Assembly: GCA_947626955.1 (NCBI GenBank)
Contig: CANQUB010000008.1
Span: 1-41,598, forward strand
Source: an uncultured Clostridia bacterium
Lineage (GTDB): Bacteria; Bacillota; Clostridia; Christensenellales; UBA1242
Direction: 5' to 3'
Length of the DNA stretch: 41,598 bases
The position numbers were made by a program, and so were the translations under genes. Positions 1 through 9,048 of the stretch are shown piece after piece. The notes under the pieces are model-generated. The model did no database searches and had not been told where the DNA came from. It saw nothing but the letters and a program-made list of their open reading frames with translations. Numbering within the stretch: position 1 is the first letter of the stretch; each line of letters starts with the position of its first letter.

Positions 1-290
1 TCGGGCTGGTAGTAGTCGTAGTAGGACACGAAATATTCTACCGAGCTTTCGGGGAAAAACTCCCTAAACTCGTTGCAAAGCTGGGCGGCAAGGGTCTTGT
101 TGTGGGCAATGACAATGGTTGGGCGTTGAACACGCTCAATGATGTTGGCCATGGTAAAAGTCTTACCGCTGCCGGTAACCCCCAAAAGTACCTGCTCCCT
201 TAGCCCGTCATTCAGGCCTTGAACAAGCTTGTCGATGGCCTGAGGCTGGTCGCCTGTGGGCTTAAATTTTGAGTGAATTTTAAATTCCAT
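1..290 (-). CDS. uvrB: UvrABC system protein B, N-terminal part (cut by window edge)
   Basis: The reverse strand encodes 96 residues before the window ends. UvrB is the damage-verifying helicase of nucleotide excision repair: it is loaded by UvrA and recruits UvrC. Visible are the conserved N-terminus ([11 protein letters not shown]), the Walker A motif GVTGSGKT at residues 37-44, the [11 protein letters not shown] segment, and the start of the beta-hairpin, YYDYYQP, which inserts between DNA strands. The ATG at 290 follows a weak AGGG ribosome site. The gene is divergent from glyS. Candidate promoters and a LexA-type box lie upstream, fitting SOS control. Identity is secure; the rest of the gene is outside the window. 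Confidence 0.95.
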   Translation of the reverse strand, partial: MEFKIHSKFKPTGDQPQAIDKLVQGLNDGLREQVLLGVTGSGKTFTMANIIERVQRPTIVIAHNKTLAAQLCNEFREFFPESSVEYFVSYYDYYQP

Positions 291-303
291 ATCCCTACTT
301 ATT

Positions 304-364
304 ATTATATCTTTACCTAAGTTTAATACCAACATATTTTAACACTATTTTTTATGGCTTGCAA
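304..364 (-). promoter_or_regulatory. Candidate uvrB promoters
   Basis: Two sigma-A-like promoters can be read leftward. The proximal one is TTGGTA (332-327), 17 bp, TATAAT (309-304), starting about 14 nt before the ATG. The distal one is TTGCAA (364-359), 17 bp, TAAAAT (341-336). Which is used cannot be told from sequence. Confidence 0.5.
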
Positions 365-379
365 CCATTTTAATTATTT

Positions 380-393
380 CGAACAAATGTTTA
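380..393. promoter_or_regulatory. Candidate LexA (DinR) SOS box
   Basis: CGAACAAATGTTTA matches the Gram-positive LexA consensus CGAACRNRYGTTYC at 13 of 14 positions. It lies 16 bp upstream of the distal uvrB promoter and 31 bp upstream of the glyS -35. uvrB is a classical SOS gene in Bacillus, so control of uvrB is the likely role. It does not overlap a promoter core, which lowers confidence. Confidence 0.5.
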
Positions 394-424
394 TTCTTTT
401 GACAGCACAAGTGCAATCTAATGC

Positions 425-454
425 TTGACTTTTTCGTGGTGGCGGGGTTATAAT
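425..454 (+). promoter_or_regulatory. glyS promoter
   Basis: TTGACT (425-430), an 18-bp spacer, then TATAAT (449-454). Transcription would start near 461, giving a leader of about 18 nt that holds only the ribosome site GAGAGG (467-472). This leaves no room for a glycine T-box riboswitch. Confidence 0.8.
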
Positions 455-478
455 TTGCAGGAATTTGAGAGGTATACT

Positions 479-1858
479 ATGAACTTAACTATGGACAAAC
501 TTGTAAACCACTGCAAAACTGTAGGCTTTGTCTATCGCGGGAGCGACATATATGACGGCCTTGCCAACACTTGGGACTACGGCCCTGTTGGTGTGGAGCT
601 TAAAAATAACATAAAAAAGGCGTGGTGGAAACGCTTTGTGCAAGAGAGTGATAACACCTTCGGAGTGGACGCTGCCATACTTATGAACAGCCGCGTTTGG
701 GAGGCTTCGGGTCACACCACCGGCTTTTCTGACCCTAAGATGGACTGCAAAGAATGCAAAATGCGTGAAAGAGCCGACAACCTTGTGGAAGAATACTGCA
801 AAAAGCACAAGATCACCGGCCTCACTCCCGATGCCATGAGCAATGAAGAACTTGAAAAGTTTATTGAGGAGCACAAAGTTCCCTGCCCTAAGTGCGGCAA
901 GTCCAACTGGACACCAATCAGGAACTTTAACCTCATGTTCGAGACCTCACGTGGCGTGACCGACGAGAGCCAAAACAAGATCTATCTTCGTCCCGAGACT
1001 GCGCAAGGCGAGTTTGTAAACTTTTTGAATGTTCAACGTACATCGAGGGCAAAAGTGCCTTTTGGTATTGCCCAAATTGGTAAGGCCTTTAGAAATGAAA
1101 TAACCCCCGGAAACTTCATTTTCCGCACCATCGAGTTTGAGCAAATGGAGCACCAGCTGTTTTGCAAGCAAGAGGATGCACAAAAGTTCTATGAAGAGTA
1201 CAAGCAAAAGGCCATGCAATTTTTGCTTGACCTAGGCTTTCCTCGTGAGAATCTTCGCTATAAAGACCATGACAAATTGGCCCACTACGCCAAGGCAGCT
1301 TGCGACATTCAATACCTGTTCCCTGTGGGCTGGGAAGAGCTAAACGGCATTCACCACCGCTCCAACTACGACCTCTCTCGTCACCAAGAATTCTCAGGCA
1401 AGAACATGACTTATCTCGATCCTCAAACGGGTGAAAAATACATTCCAAACGACATTGAATACTCCATTGGCTGCGACCGCCTGCTGCTAGCCACCCTATG
1501 CAACGCCTACGACGAGGAGACCCTTGATGGTGGCGACACAAGAGTGGTGATGCACTTCCATCCTTTCCTCGCGCCATACAAGGTTGCTGTTTTGCCACTG
1601 CAAAAAGACCTTAACGACAAGGCAAGAGAGATTTATAGGAACCTGCAAAAGCACTTCATGTGCACCATCGACGAGGCTGGCTCAATTGGTAAACGCTATC
1701 GCCGTCAAGACCAAATTGGAACACCATACTGCCTCACCGTGGACTTTGATACCCTGCAAGACAACACCGTCACCCTGCGTGACCGAGACAGCATGGAGCA
1801 AGTCCGTTTGCCTCTAGACCAGGTGGTCAGCTACATCGTCGAAAAAATTCAATTTTAA
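479..1858 (+). CDS. glyS: Glycine--tRNA ligase, single-chain (alpha2) type
   Basis: This class II aminoacyl-tRNA synthetase charges tRNA-Gly and has 459 residues, close to the S. aureus type enzyme (463). Visible are the N-terminal catalytic segment RGSDIYDGLANTWDYGP, a CPKCG zinc-like insertion, the FRNEITPGNFIFRTIEFEQME motif 2 region, the GCDRLLLA motif 3 region and a C-terminal anticodon-binding domain. An in-frame TTG at 425 would lie inside the -35 box, so the ATG at 479, 6 nt after GAGAGG, is the start. It is monocistronic between its own promoter and a terminator. Confidence 0.96.
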   Translation: MNLTMDKLVNHCKTVGFVYRGSDIYDGLANTWDYGPVGVELKNNIKKAWWKRFVQESDNTFGVDAAILMNSRVWEASGHTTGFSDPKMDCKECKMRERADNLVEEYCKKHKITGLTPDAMSNEELEKFIEEHKVPCPKCGKSNWTPIRNFNLMFETSRGVTDESQNKIYLRPETAQGEFVNFLNVQRTSRAKVPFGIAQIGKAFRNEITPGNFIFRTIEFEQMEHQLFCKQEDAQKFYEEYKQKAMQFLLDLGFPRENLRYKDHDKLAHYAKAACDIQYLFPVGWEELNGIHHRSNYDLSRHQEFSGKNMTYLDPQTGEKYIPNDIEYSIGCDRLLLATLCNAYDEETLDGGDTRVVMHFHPFLAPYKVAVLPLQKDLNDKAREIYRNLQKHFMCTIDEAGSIGKRYRRQDQIGTPYCLTVDFDTLQDNTVTLRDRDSMEQVRLPLDQVVSYIVEKIQF

Positions 1859-1870
1859 AGTTATTTTGTA

Positions 1871-1905
1871 AAAAACGCATCATTTTGATGCGTTTTTTAT
1901 TTTTA
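1871..1905. terminator. Bidirectional terminator between glyS and the convergent exporter-like gene
   Basis: Stem ACGCATCA (1875-1882), loop TTT, TGATGCGT (1886-1893), extended by A:T pairs and followed by a T-tract. The A-run on the 5' side makes it work for the leftward operon as well. Confidence 0.85.
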
Positions 1906-2538
1906 AGATATTTTTTCGTTTTTTCTTTTAAACAACATTGAAATCAATTTTATGGCCACAATCAAGACAAGCAACAATATAAAGGACAATAGCACATATT
2001 TCTCATAGCCGGCAAAAACCGTGCAAAGCAGCACCACTATTCCCCCGGCGATGAGGTTGCCAATGAATATGCAAAAGAGGGAGTTTATATAACCAAGTCC
2101 TAAATACGCAGCAATGGCCGAGCCGGTGTAGACCCCGGTCAGCGGAATAGGCACAGCCACAAAAAACATCAGGCCTAGGCACTTTTTTAAATATGCCTTT
2201 TTGCCGCCATGTCCGCTTTGATTAATGGCACTGGCTTTGGTCGAAAACTTATTTTCTAGCGAGGTGGAAAGCCTTTTAAAGCCCTTGGTGTTTTTAAACC
2301 ACCGAATGATTGGGACAAACAATTTTATGAGCAAAAAGGCTGGAATAAGCCCACCCGTCGAGGCGGCCAGCCAGGCCGAGAGCGGCGAGAGTGCCCTATC
2401 CCCAAATATCTCTCGGCTCATGCCAAAAGGAATGGCACCTTTAAGCTCAAGAAGGGGAATCATGGAAATAAAAAATGTGGCAAAATAGCTGTTTCCAGCG
2501 AAAAGTTTTGCCACAAAATTTTCTATTGTTTCAATCAA
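1903..2538 (-). CDS. COG2426-type small multidrug-export-like membrane protein
   Basis: A 211-residue integral membrane protein with the family signature PLLELKGAIPFG near residues 28-39 (PF06695, Sm_multidrug_ex; the family name is historical and transport is unproven). About five hydrophobic segments are visible, with a basic loop around residues 80-115 and a Lys-rich C-terminus. The start is a TTG at 2538 directly abutting the TAA of the upstream gene. There is no obvious ribosome site, so translation probably depends on coupling. It is the last gene of a four-gene leftward operon. Family assignment is good; substrate unknown. Confidence 0.8.
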   Translation of the reverse strand: MIETIENFVAKLFAGNSYFATFFISMIPLLELKGAIPFGMSREIFGDRALSPLSAWLAASTGGLIPAFLLIKLFVPIIRWFKNTKGFKRLSTSLENKFSTKASAINQSGHGGKKAYLKKCLGLMFFVAVPIPLTGVYTGSAIAAYLGLGYINSLFCIFIGNLIAGGIVVLLCTVFAGYEKYVLLSFILLLVLIVAIKLISMLFKRKNEKIS

Positions 2539-3732
2539 TTACACAAGCGAATCATAAATATCTCGAAGTGCTCTATACTCGGCAGCAACTTCGTCTGCCA
2601 AGCCTACTTCCCCGCTGTATTTATAAATGTCGTAAAGGACATTGTCTATTTTCATCGAAGTGTAAAGCCTAACCAGTCTTTCGTTTATGTCGTCAAGGTC
2701 GTGCGAATTAGTGATGTCCACCGTGGTCCTGCGGTCTTCAAGGTTCTCTATTAGTGTTCTTCCGTCCTTACAAGTATATGCCTTAACTTGCAAAATATCT
2801 GCAATATAGGTTGTCAAAGTTTTGTCACTATACAGACAATCGAAGTAGGCCGAAAGGGCAAATGAGCGATAGTTGGCGTTGCTAAGGTCGTCGGCCGCCG
2901 CCTTGATGGCTGCATCTTTTTGGCCAGTTTTGTATAGTGCGATGACATATTGACTATTTAAATAACCGTCATAGTCCCCCACCAGTGCCACATATCTCTT
3001 GGCTATCCCCTCTGTGGAAGTGACGTCAATCTCGTCAACAAAGGCCTGGTAGTAAGTTTGAGTTCTAAGTTCATTTATATACTTAATGGTGGTTTTGTAT
3101 GACCCTGTCTCTATAGACTTATTGATAAGATCATAGAGGTCGTAGTTCTCGTGCGAAAGGTTATAGGCTCTTTCATAGGCGGCAAGCGAGGCCTTTGGTG
3201 CACGAAGAAAGTCAAAATATTTTATGCTGGCTTTTGGCTCAACCACATATACCACCGACACAAACCACATGACAAGCCCCAATAGTGCAATCATTGTGTA
3301 TAAAAAGGTGTTGATTATAATGTTGCCAATGTCCAGCGGCTTTTGGGCCACTTCGGTAGCCACATTTATACTTTGCACCTGGCTTTCAAAGCTCTTGGTA
3401 GTGTCATAATCTCTAATTTTTAGCTTTACTCGCCCACTCTTTTGGGTTTTTGGCGCAGCCTTGGTGGTTCTTTTGGCCGCCGTCTTTGCTGTATTTGGCT
3501 TAGCAGCCGTAGTCTTTGCCTTGTCTGGCTTGGCACTCGTCCTCACCTTGTCTGGCTTGGCGGCTGTGGTTGGTTTAGCCTTTGCCTTAACCTCAGCCTT
3601 TGAGGCAGTCTTGCTGGCGGCTTGGCTAATCTTTGCTTTGGTGGTGGCTGTTTTCTTGCTTTTTTCAGCCGTCAAAGAGCTGGCCTTTGGCTTTACTGCT
3701 TTTGTGGCGTTATTATTTTCACTCTTTTGCAT
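2539..3732 (-). CDS. Unrecognised membrane protein with histone-H1-like Lys/Ala/Thr-rich N-terminus
   Basis: A 397-residue protein I cannot assign to a family. Residues 1-100 are low-complexity Lys/Ala/Thr/Pro sequence resembling histone H1 tails. Residues about 137-164 form one transmembrane helix. The remaining 230 residues look alpha-helical with repeated AAY/YKTGQKDAA patterns, reminiscent of TPR helices, and would lie outside the cell if the basic tail is cytoplasmic. The ATG follows GAGAGGGAG. It is 11 bp after rpiB and is followed without a gap by the exporter-like gene. A basic cytoplasmic tail could bind nucleic acid or anionic lipid; that is inference from composition only. Confidence 0.75.
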   Translation of the reverse strand: MQKSENNNATKAVKPKASSLTAEKSKKTATTKAKISQAASKTASKAEVKAKAKPTTAAKPDKVRTSAKPDKAKTTAAKPNTAKTAAKRTTKAAPKTQKSGRVKLKIRDYDTTKSFESQVQSINVATEVAQKPLDIGNIIINTFLYTMIALLGLVMWFVSVVYVVEPKASIKYFDFLRAPKASLAAYERAYNLSHENYDLYDLINKSIETGSYKTTIKYINELRTQTYYQAFVDEIDVTSTEGIAKRYVALVGDYDGYLNSQYVIALYKTGQKDAAIKAAADDLSNANYRSFALSAYFDCLYSDKTLTTYIADILQVKAYTCKDGRTLIENLEDRRTTVDITNSHDLDDINERLVRLYTSMKIDNVLYDIYKYSGEVGLADEVAAEYRALRDIYDSLV

Positions 3733-3743
3733 ATGCTCCCTCT

Positions 3744-4208
3744 CTAATTGTTTTCTTCAATTTTACTAATCTTTCCAAGTCGCCTTTTGTGCCTTTCGCC
3801 CTCAAAATCGGTGGCAAGAAAGGTTTCCACAATCTTTTGGTAGTTCTTTGTTTGGTGCACTTTATGCACCCCGTCGTCATATCCAGCCGCAAGCACAAGC
3901 ACATTGGCATTTTCGTGCCGCCTTGCAAAGTAGGCGTCAGCCTCGGTCTGGGCCAGCACAGCACGCACGCCGTCGAACTTGTTGGCCGTCATCATCATGC
4001 CAATACCCGTTCCGCAAAGCAGTATTCCAACTGCCTTTTTGTCTTTTTGAAGCTTCTTACAAACAGCCAAGGCAATGTCGGGATAGTCGTCGGCCTCGCT
4101 GTTGTCTTCATATGGCTCATTAAGCTGATGACCGGCCTCGGTAAGAAGCTCCATAAGGCTGTAGGCCATTTTCACGCTTCGGTGGTCATATCCAATATAA
4201 ATTTTCAT
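3744..4208 (-). CDS. rpiB: Ribose-5-phosphate isomerase B (RpiB/LacAB family)
   Basis: Interconverts ribose 5-phosphate and ribulose 5-phosphate in the non-oxidative pentose phosphate pathway. The 154 residues carry the family start MKIYIGYDHRS, the GILLCGTGIGM motif with the catalytic cysteine, and a conserved NVLVLAAG segment. DHRS replaces the commoner DHAG, so membership of the wider LacA/LacB-like sugar isomerase family cannot be excluded. Its ATG overlaps the stop of the upstream phosphatase gene by 4 nt (ATGA). The same pairing (ywlE-ywlF) occurs in Bacillus subtilis. Confidence 0.9.
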   Translation of the reverse strand: MKIYIGYDHRSVKMAYSLMELLTEAGHQLNEPYEDNSEADDYPDIALAVCKKLQKDKKAVGILLCGTGIGMMMTANKFDGVRAVLAQTEADAYFARRHENANVLVLAAGYDDGVHKVHQTKNYQKIVETFLATDFEGERHKRRLGKISKIEENN

Positions 4209-4648
4209 AACTTCCCCGCCTTTTGTAGGTTTTCAACTATTATTTCGGCCATGGCATTTAGCACTTTTGCACACTCGACATAGGTCTCATAGTCCCCGCC
4301 GTAGGGGTCTGGAACATTACTGCCCGCCGCCTCACGAAGCGAAAATATCTTGTAATAACATTTATTGCCAAATAATGCCCGCTTATGCGAGTCGGTCACA
4401 GTTATGACCGTGTCGGCTCTTTCGAGGGCTTTTTCGGTTATCTGAGTGGGCGTGTGGCGAACTACAAGGCCGTAATTTTTCATGGCCTTGCGTGCGTTTG
4501 GCTCTACCTTTGAGCCCTCAACCACATCTAGCCCGCAGCTCTTGACCTCTATCTTTTTACCTAGTTTTTTTATCTTGTCTTTTATAAGGGCTTCCAGCAT
4601 GACGCTTCGGCAGGTATTGCCCGTGCAGACAAGCAGTAATCTATACAT
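4205..4648 (-). CDS. ywlE: Low-molecular-weight phosphatase, probable protein-arginine phosphatase (YwlE-like)
   Basis: A 147-residue LMW-PTP-fold enzyme. The P-loop C8-TGNTC-R14-S is intact, and D114 in the DPYGGD loop is the expected general acid. Thr at position 12, inside the P-loop, corresponds to Thr11 of B. subtilis YwlE, the residue known to favour phosphoarginine over phosphotyrosine. Linkage to rpiB matches the ywlE-ywlF arrangement. The ATG at 4648 lies 6 nt after a -10 box with no ribosome site, so the mRNA is predicted to be leaderless. An in-frame upstream extension to 4729 would run through the promoter and was rejected. It is the first gene of the operon. Confidence 0.88.
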   Translation of the reverse strand: MYRLLLVCTGNTCRSVMLEALIKDKIKKLGKKIEVKSCGLDVVEGSKVEPNARKAMKNYGLVVRHTPTQITEKALERADTVITVTDSHKRALFGNKCYYKIFSLREAAGSNVPDPYGGDYETYVECAKVLNAMAEIIVENLQKAGKL

Positions 4649-4654
4649 AATAAA

Positions 4655-4683
4655 AGCATAGCAAAGCCCATAAATTTTGTCAA
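4655..4683 (-). promoter_or_regulatory. Promoter giving a leaderless operon mRNA
   Basis: TTGACA (4683-4678), 17 bp, TATGCT (4660-4655), then tttatt and the ATG at 4648. The predicted start of transcription coincides with the start codon. Confidence 0.7.
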
Positions 4684-4805
4684 ATAAATTGGGGGTCAAT
4701 ACATTAAAAGGGTGGCAAAGATTGGACAAAAAGGCAGCAAAAAATATTTTGTAGAAAAATGTATAATGCTGTCAAAACTGCTCATACTAGACTTAGGAGA
4801 TAGCA

Positions 4806-4964
4806 ATGGACAAACTTCCTACCAGCCTTATGGGCTACAAAAAATCCACAGTTGACGAAATTTTGAAGCAAAAGGATAATTTGGTCCAAACGCAGAAAAA
4901 AGATATCTCCTATCTTAGAAGCGAAATTTCAAGATTAGAGAAAGAAGTAAGAGATAAAAAATAA
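4806..4964 (+). CDS. 52-residue DivIVA/GpsB-like N-terminal domain protein
   Basis: Starts MDKLPTSLMGYKKSTVDEIL and ends in a predicted coiled coil (SYLRSEISRLEKEVRDKK). The GYKKSTVDEIL stretch resembles the membrane-targeting N-terminus of DivIVA-family proteins (GYxxxxVDxFL). It has a good AGGAGA ribosome site about 6 nt upstream and a TATAAT at 4762-4767, and is followed by a terminator, so it looks like a real gene. It converges on sepF, another division gene. The product may be a minimal polar or septal adaptor; family assignment rests on a short motif. Confidence 0.6.
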   Translation: MDKLPTSLMGYKKSTVDEILKQKDNLVQTQKKDISYLRSEISRLEKEVRDKK

Positions 4965-4974
4965 GAAATTTCGC

Positions 4975-5038
4975 AAAAAAAGCACCCATTTTAAGCTGTA
5001 ATGTTCATATAGCATAAAAGGGCGCTTTTTATTTTTGT
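4975..5038. terminator. Terminator shared by the 52-residue gene and convergent sepF
   Basis: A long imperfect hairpin: AAAAGC-CCC-TTTTA pairs with TAAAA-GGG-GCTTTT, and inside it GCTGTA pairs with TATAGC (one G:T) around the loop ATGTTCA. A T-tract follows on the plus strand, and the reverse strand also ends in T-rich sequence. Confidence 0.75.
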
Positions 5039-5635
5039 TTATTTGTTTGGAGTGATAATTCCAAGCCCCTCAGGGGTCAAAAGAAAGATATTGCCTGAAA
5101 CACGCTGAATGCTGCCGGTAAGGGCATACACTGCCCCGCTGGCAAAGTCTAGCATTCTTTGGGCCTCTTCGTCGGTGATGCCATCAAGATTGAGCATGAC
5201 AGGCTGACCGTTTTTTAGATAGGTTATAAGCTGCTGAACCTCGCTGTAGCTCTTTGGATAGAAAAAGATGATGTTCTTGTTGCCATAACCGCTGATTGTC
5301 CCCTGCGAATAGCCCACCGAATCGTAGCCGTTACCATATGAGCTCTGGCTGGTCGACGAAATGTTGTATTGGTCGGGATCAAAAGTGCTCTCTTTTGCAG
5401 GTTCTTCAAAAACCGTTTCAGTAGGAACAAAAGAAGGCTCTGGCTCGGTCTTGTAGCGGGCATTACGAGCCCTTTGCTTTTCAAGCTTACGCCTAATCTT
5501 TTCCTGCTTCTTCATCTCTTTGTATTTTCGTTTTTCATCTTTAAGATCAGCCGAATCGTTTTGAGGCTGTTGGTTCTCTCCGCCTTCTTCTCCCTCAAAA
5601 CCAATTCCACTCATCAACCAATTAAAAAAGCCCAC
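5039..5635 (-). CDS. sepF: Cell division protein SepF
   Basis: A 198-residue SepF. The N-terminus (MGFFNWLMSGIGF) is the amphipathic membrane-binding helix. A charged and Ser/Tyr-rich linker covers residues about 15-120. The C-terminal SepF domain (about 121-198) has FYPKSYSEVQQLITYL, the PVMLNLDGI strand, RMLDFASGAVYAL and the SGNIFLLTPEG strand. SepF tethers FtsZ to the membrane and forms rings during septation. The start is a GTG at 5635, 8 nt after AGGTGA. Its usual neighbours (ylmE, ylmG) are absent; a DivIVA-like minigene lies convergent instead. Confidence 0.93.
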   Translation of the reverse strand: MGFFNWLMSGIGFEGEEGGENQQPQNDSADLKDEKRKYKEMKKQEKIRRKLEKQRARNARYKTEPEPSFVPTETVFEEPAKESTFDPDQYNISSTSQSSYGNGYDSVGYSQGTISGYGNKNIIFFYPKSYSEVQQLITYLKNGQPVMLNLDGITDEEAQRMLDFASGAVYALTGSIQRVSGNIFLLTPEGLGIITPNK

Positions 5636-5664
5636 GGTCTTTTCACCTCATACTTATATGCAGT

Positions 5665-5692
5665 ATTATAACAAATTTTTACAATTTTACAA
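5665..5692 (-). promoter_or_regulatory. Candidate sepF promoter
   Basis: TTGTAA (5692-5687), 16 bp, TATAAT (5670-5665), about 30 nt before the GTG. Confidence 0.5.
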
Positions 5693-6287
5693 ATAAATTG
5701 ACACTGTTATCTTATTTTTAGCCGTTTTGCTGCCCTTGCCAAAATTTGTACCAAATTTGGATAATTTTATATTTTTATTTTAATTATTTAGCTATTTTTT
5801 AATAAAACAATCTTATTAATTTTGCTCACACAAAATTCACATAGTTTTTTATCAACAGCAAAAAATTAAAGCTATAATTCTTTGTCGCAATCTTAGATTA
5901 TAGCGGAGATATACGAGGATAAGACATTTTATAGCAGTATGCGTTGTTATAAATTTTGCAATTTTATTTGTAATCGTTTATTTGTTTAAACAAATTACTT
6001 CTATTTTATTGCAATAAATCCTAGTTTTCATAATTATAAAACTATTACAAAATTTGGCCAAGAGGTCAAAAATAAAAAATCTTCTAGCCAAAAAAATTTT
6101 TTAAAAAAACGTCATTTTTGCGTCAGTGATGAGTTCAAATAAAATATTTATTCTAATAAAATATAAGTCGCAAGGGGTCAAAACTGCCAATTTTTAACAT
6201 AAGAATACAATTAGTTTTAAAATATCCCCCACCATAAAAATGGCCACTGACCCGCAAAATAGTAAAATTTATTTAAGGAGAAAAAAG
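5693..6287. other. AT-rich intergenic region between sepF and groES
   Basis: About 590 bp with no convincing gene. Visible are a perfect 8-bp inverted repeat, GCTATAAT (5871-5878) and ATTATAGC (5897-5904), two isolated GGTCAAA heptamers (6064-6070 and 6176-6182) and a weak promoter for groES (TTAACA 6194-6199, 18 bp, TAAAAT 6218-6223). No CIRCE operator (TTAGCACTC and its inverse) is present. An unrecognised RNA cannot be excluded. Confidence 0.5.
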
Positions 6288-8185
<1,898 letters not shown>

Positions 8186-8194
8186 AAAATAATT

Positions 8195-8245
8195 AAAATG
8201 TAAAAAGTTTTGTTAGTCAAACAAAAACTTGACATTTTTAATATT
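8195..8245 (+). terminator. Hairpin after groEL
   Basis: An imperfect A/T-rich stem: AAAATGT pairs with ACATTTT, and AAGTTTTGTT pairs with AACAAAAACTT (one extra A), around AGTC, followed by T-rich sequence. A stronger hairpin lies just downstream. Confidence 0.5.
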
Positions 8246-8264
8246 TTATGAAATTCAAAACATA

Positions 8265-8297
8265 AAAAACAAGCGGCCATTTTAGCCGCTTGTTTTT
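8265..8297. terminator. Bidirectional terminator between groEL and the DivIVA-like gene
   Basis: CAAGCGGC (8270-8277), loop, GCCGCTTG (8285-8292), with A-run and T-run flanks on both sides. Confidence 0.85.
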
Positions 8298-8298
8298 A

Positions 8299-9048
8299 TT
8301 AAATTTCCTCGTCGCCCAAAAGGTCTTTCATGATGTCTTCCAGGCTGTCAGTTGGATTGAGGGCGGCCTCGAAATCGAACCCGCTGTCACCAACAGGTGG
8401 ATAGACAGGAGAAGTCTTTGGTGCAGTCTTGTCAAGGTTTTTCTTGATGGTGTTAAGGCTATCGCTGTCTTTCTTCTTTGGTCTACCTCGTTTGCGGGTG
8501 GCGTTTTCGCCAATCTTCATGTTAAATTCATTTACAAGTTTATCAAAGCGTTGGTCGAGCTCGGTCTTGCGTTTTTCTTTAACCACGCCCAAACGTTCAA
8601 GCTCTTCGGTATGGCTCTTTTCGGCCTCAGAAAGAGGCTTGCCAAACATATTCTCCATGTCGAGCATATTGTTTATGGTCTCGACAAGCTGCGACTTGAA
8701 CTCTTCAAGTTTGGCCTTGTCATCGGGGTTATATGCCTTGTCTAGCCCTTCAAAAAACTCGTCCCAACGCTCAGCAAGCCTGGCCAGACGCTCTATTTCG
8801 ATGCTGCATCTTGAGCGAGTGTTGGTCTCGAGAAACTTGGCCTTGCGCTCGGAGAGAATTAAGAGCCTTGCAATGGTCTTTTCTTTCTTTTTAAACTCCT
8901 CGAGCTCCTTTGTTAGGCGTTCGTTCTCCTTTCGCTCCTTTTCCAGCCTCTCGGCCTGTTTTGTTAAGGCGATCTCGCTGTTGGTTAGAAGGCTGCGAAC
9001 GTACTCGTCAACCTCAGTTTGTGTGTAATATTTCTTGCTCTTTGCCAT
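8299..9048 (-). CDS. DivIVA-like coiled-coil protein with AT-hook motif
   Basis: A 249-residue protein. The N-terminus KKYYTQTEVDEYVRSLL fits the DivIVA-family lead motif, and residues about 25-75 are a heptad-rich coiled coil (ERLEKERKENERLTKELEEF). A second helical region covers about 80-180. Residues 185-193 read RKRGRPKKK, a canonical AT-hook core that binds the minor groove of AT-rich DNA. An acidic tail (DSLEDIMKDLLGDEEI) ends the protein. The ATG follows GAGGGA. The start overlaps the end of lgt by 35 nt, so the genes are probably co-transcribed. A link between the cell pole and DNA is an inference from the domain pairing. Confidence 0.7.
   Translation of the reverse strand: MAKSKKYYTQTEVDEYVRSLLTNSEIALTKQAERLEKERKENERLTKELEEFKKKEKTIARLLILSERKAKFLETNTRSRCSIEIERLARLAERWDEFFEGLDKAYNPDDKAKLEEFKSQLVETINNMLDMENMFGKPLSEAEKSHTEELERLGVVKEKRKTELDQRFDKLVNEFNMKIGENATRKRGRPKKKDSDSLNTIKKNLDKTAPKTSPVYPPVGDSGFDFEAALNPTDSLEDIMKDLLGDEEI

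Noticed and set aside
425..478. TTG start extending glyS
   Set aside because: It lies in the -35 box of the glyS promoter and adds residues with no family match; the ATG at 479 has a good ribosome site.
5693..6180. Replication origin in the AT-rich gap
   Set aside because: Only one near-match to a DnaA box (TTATCAACA) is visible, and no dnaA, dnaN or other origin-linked gene is nearby.
6064..6182. CtsR operator for groESL
   Set aside because: CtsR needs a tandem heptamer repeat; the two GGTCAAA copies are about 112 bp apart and neither has a good second half.
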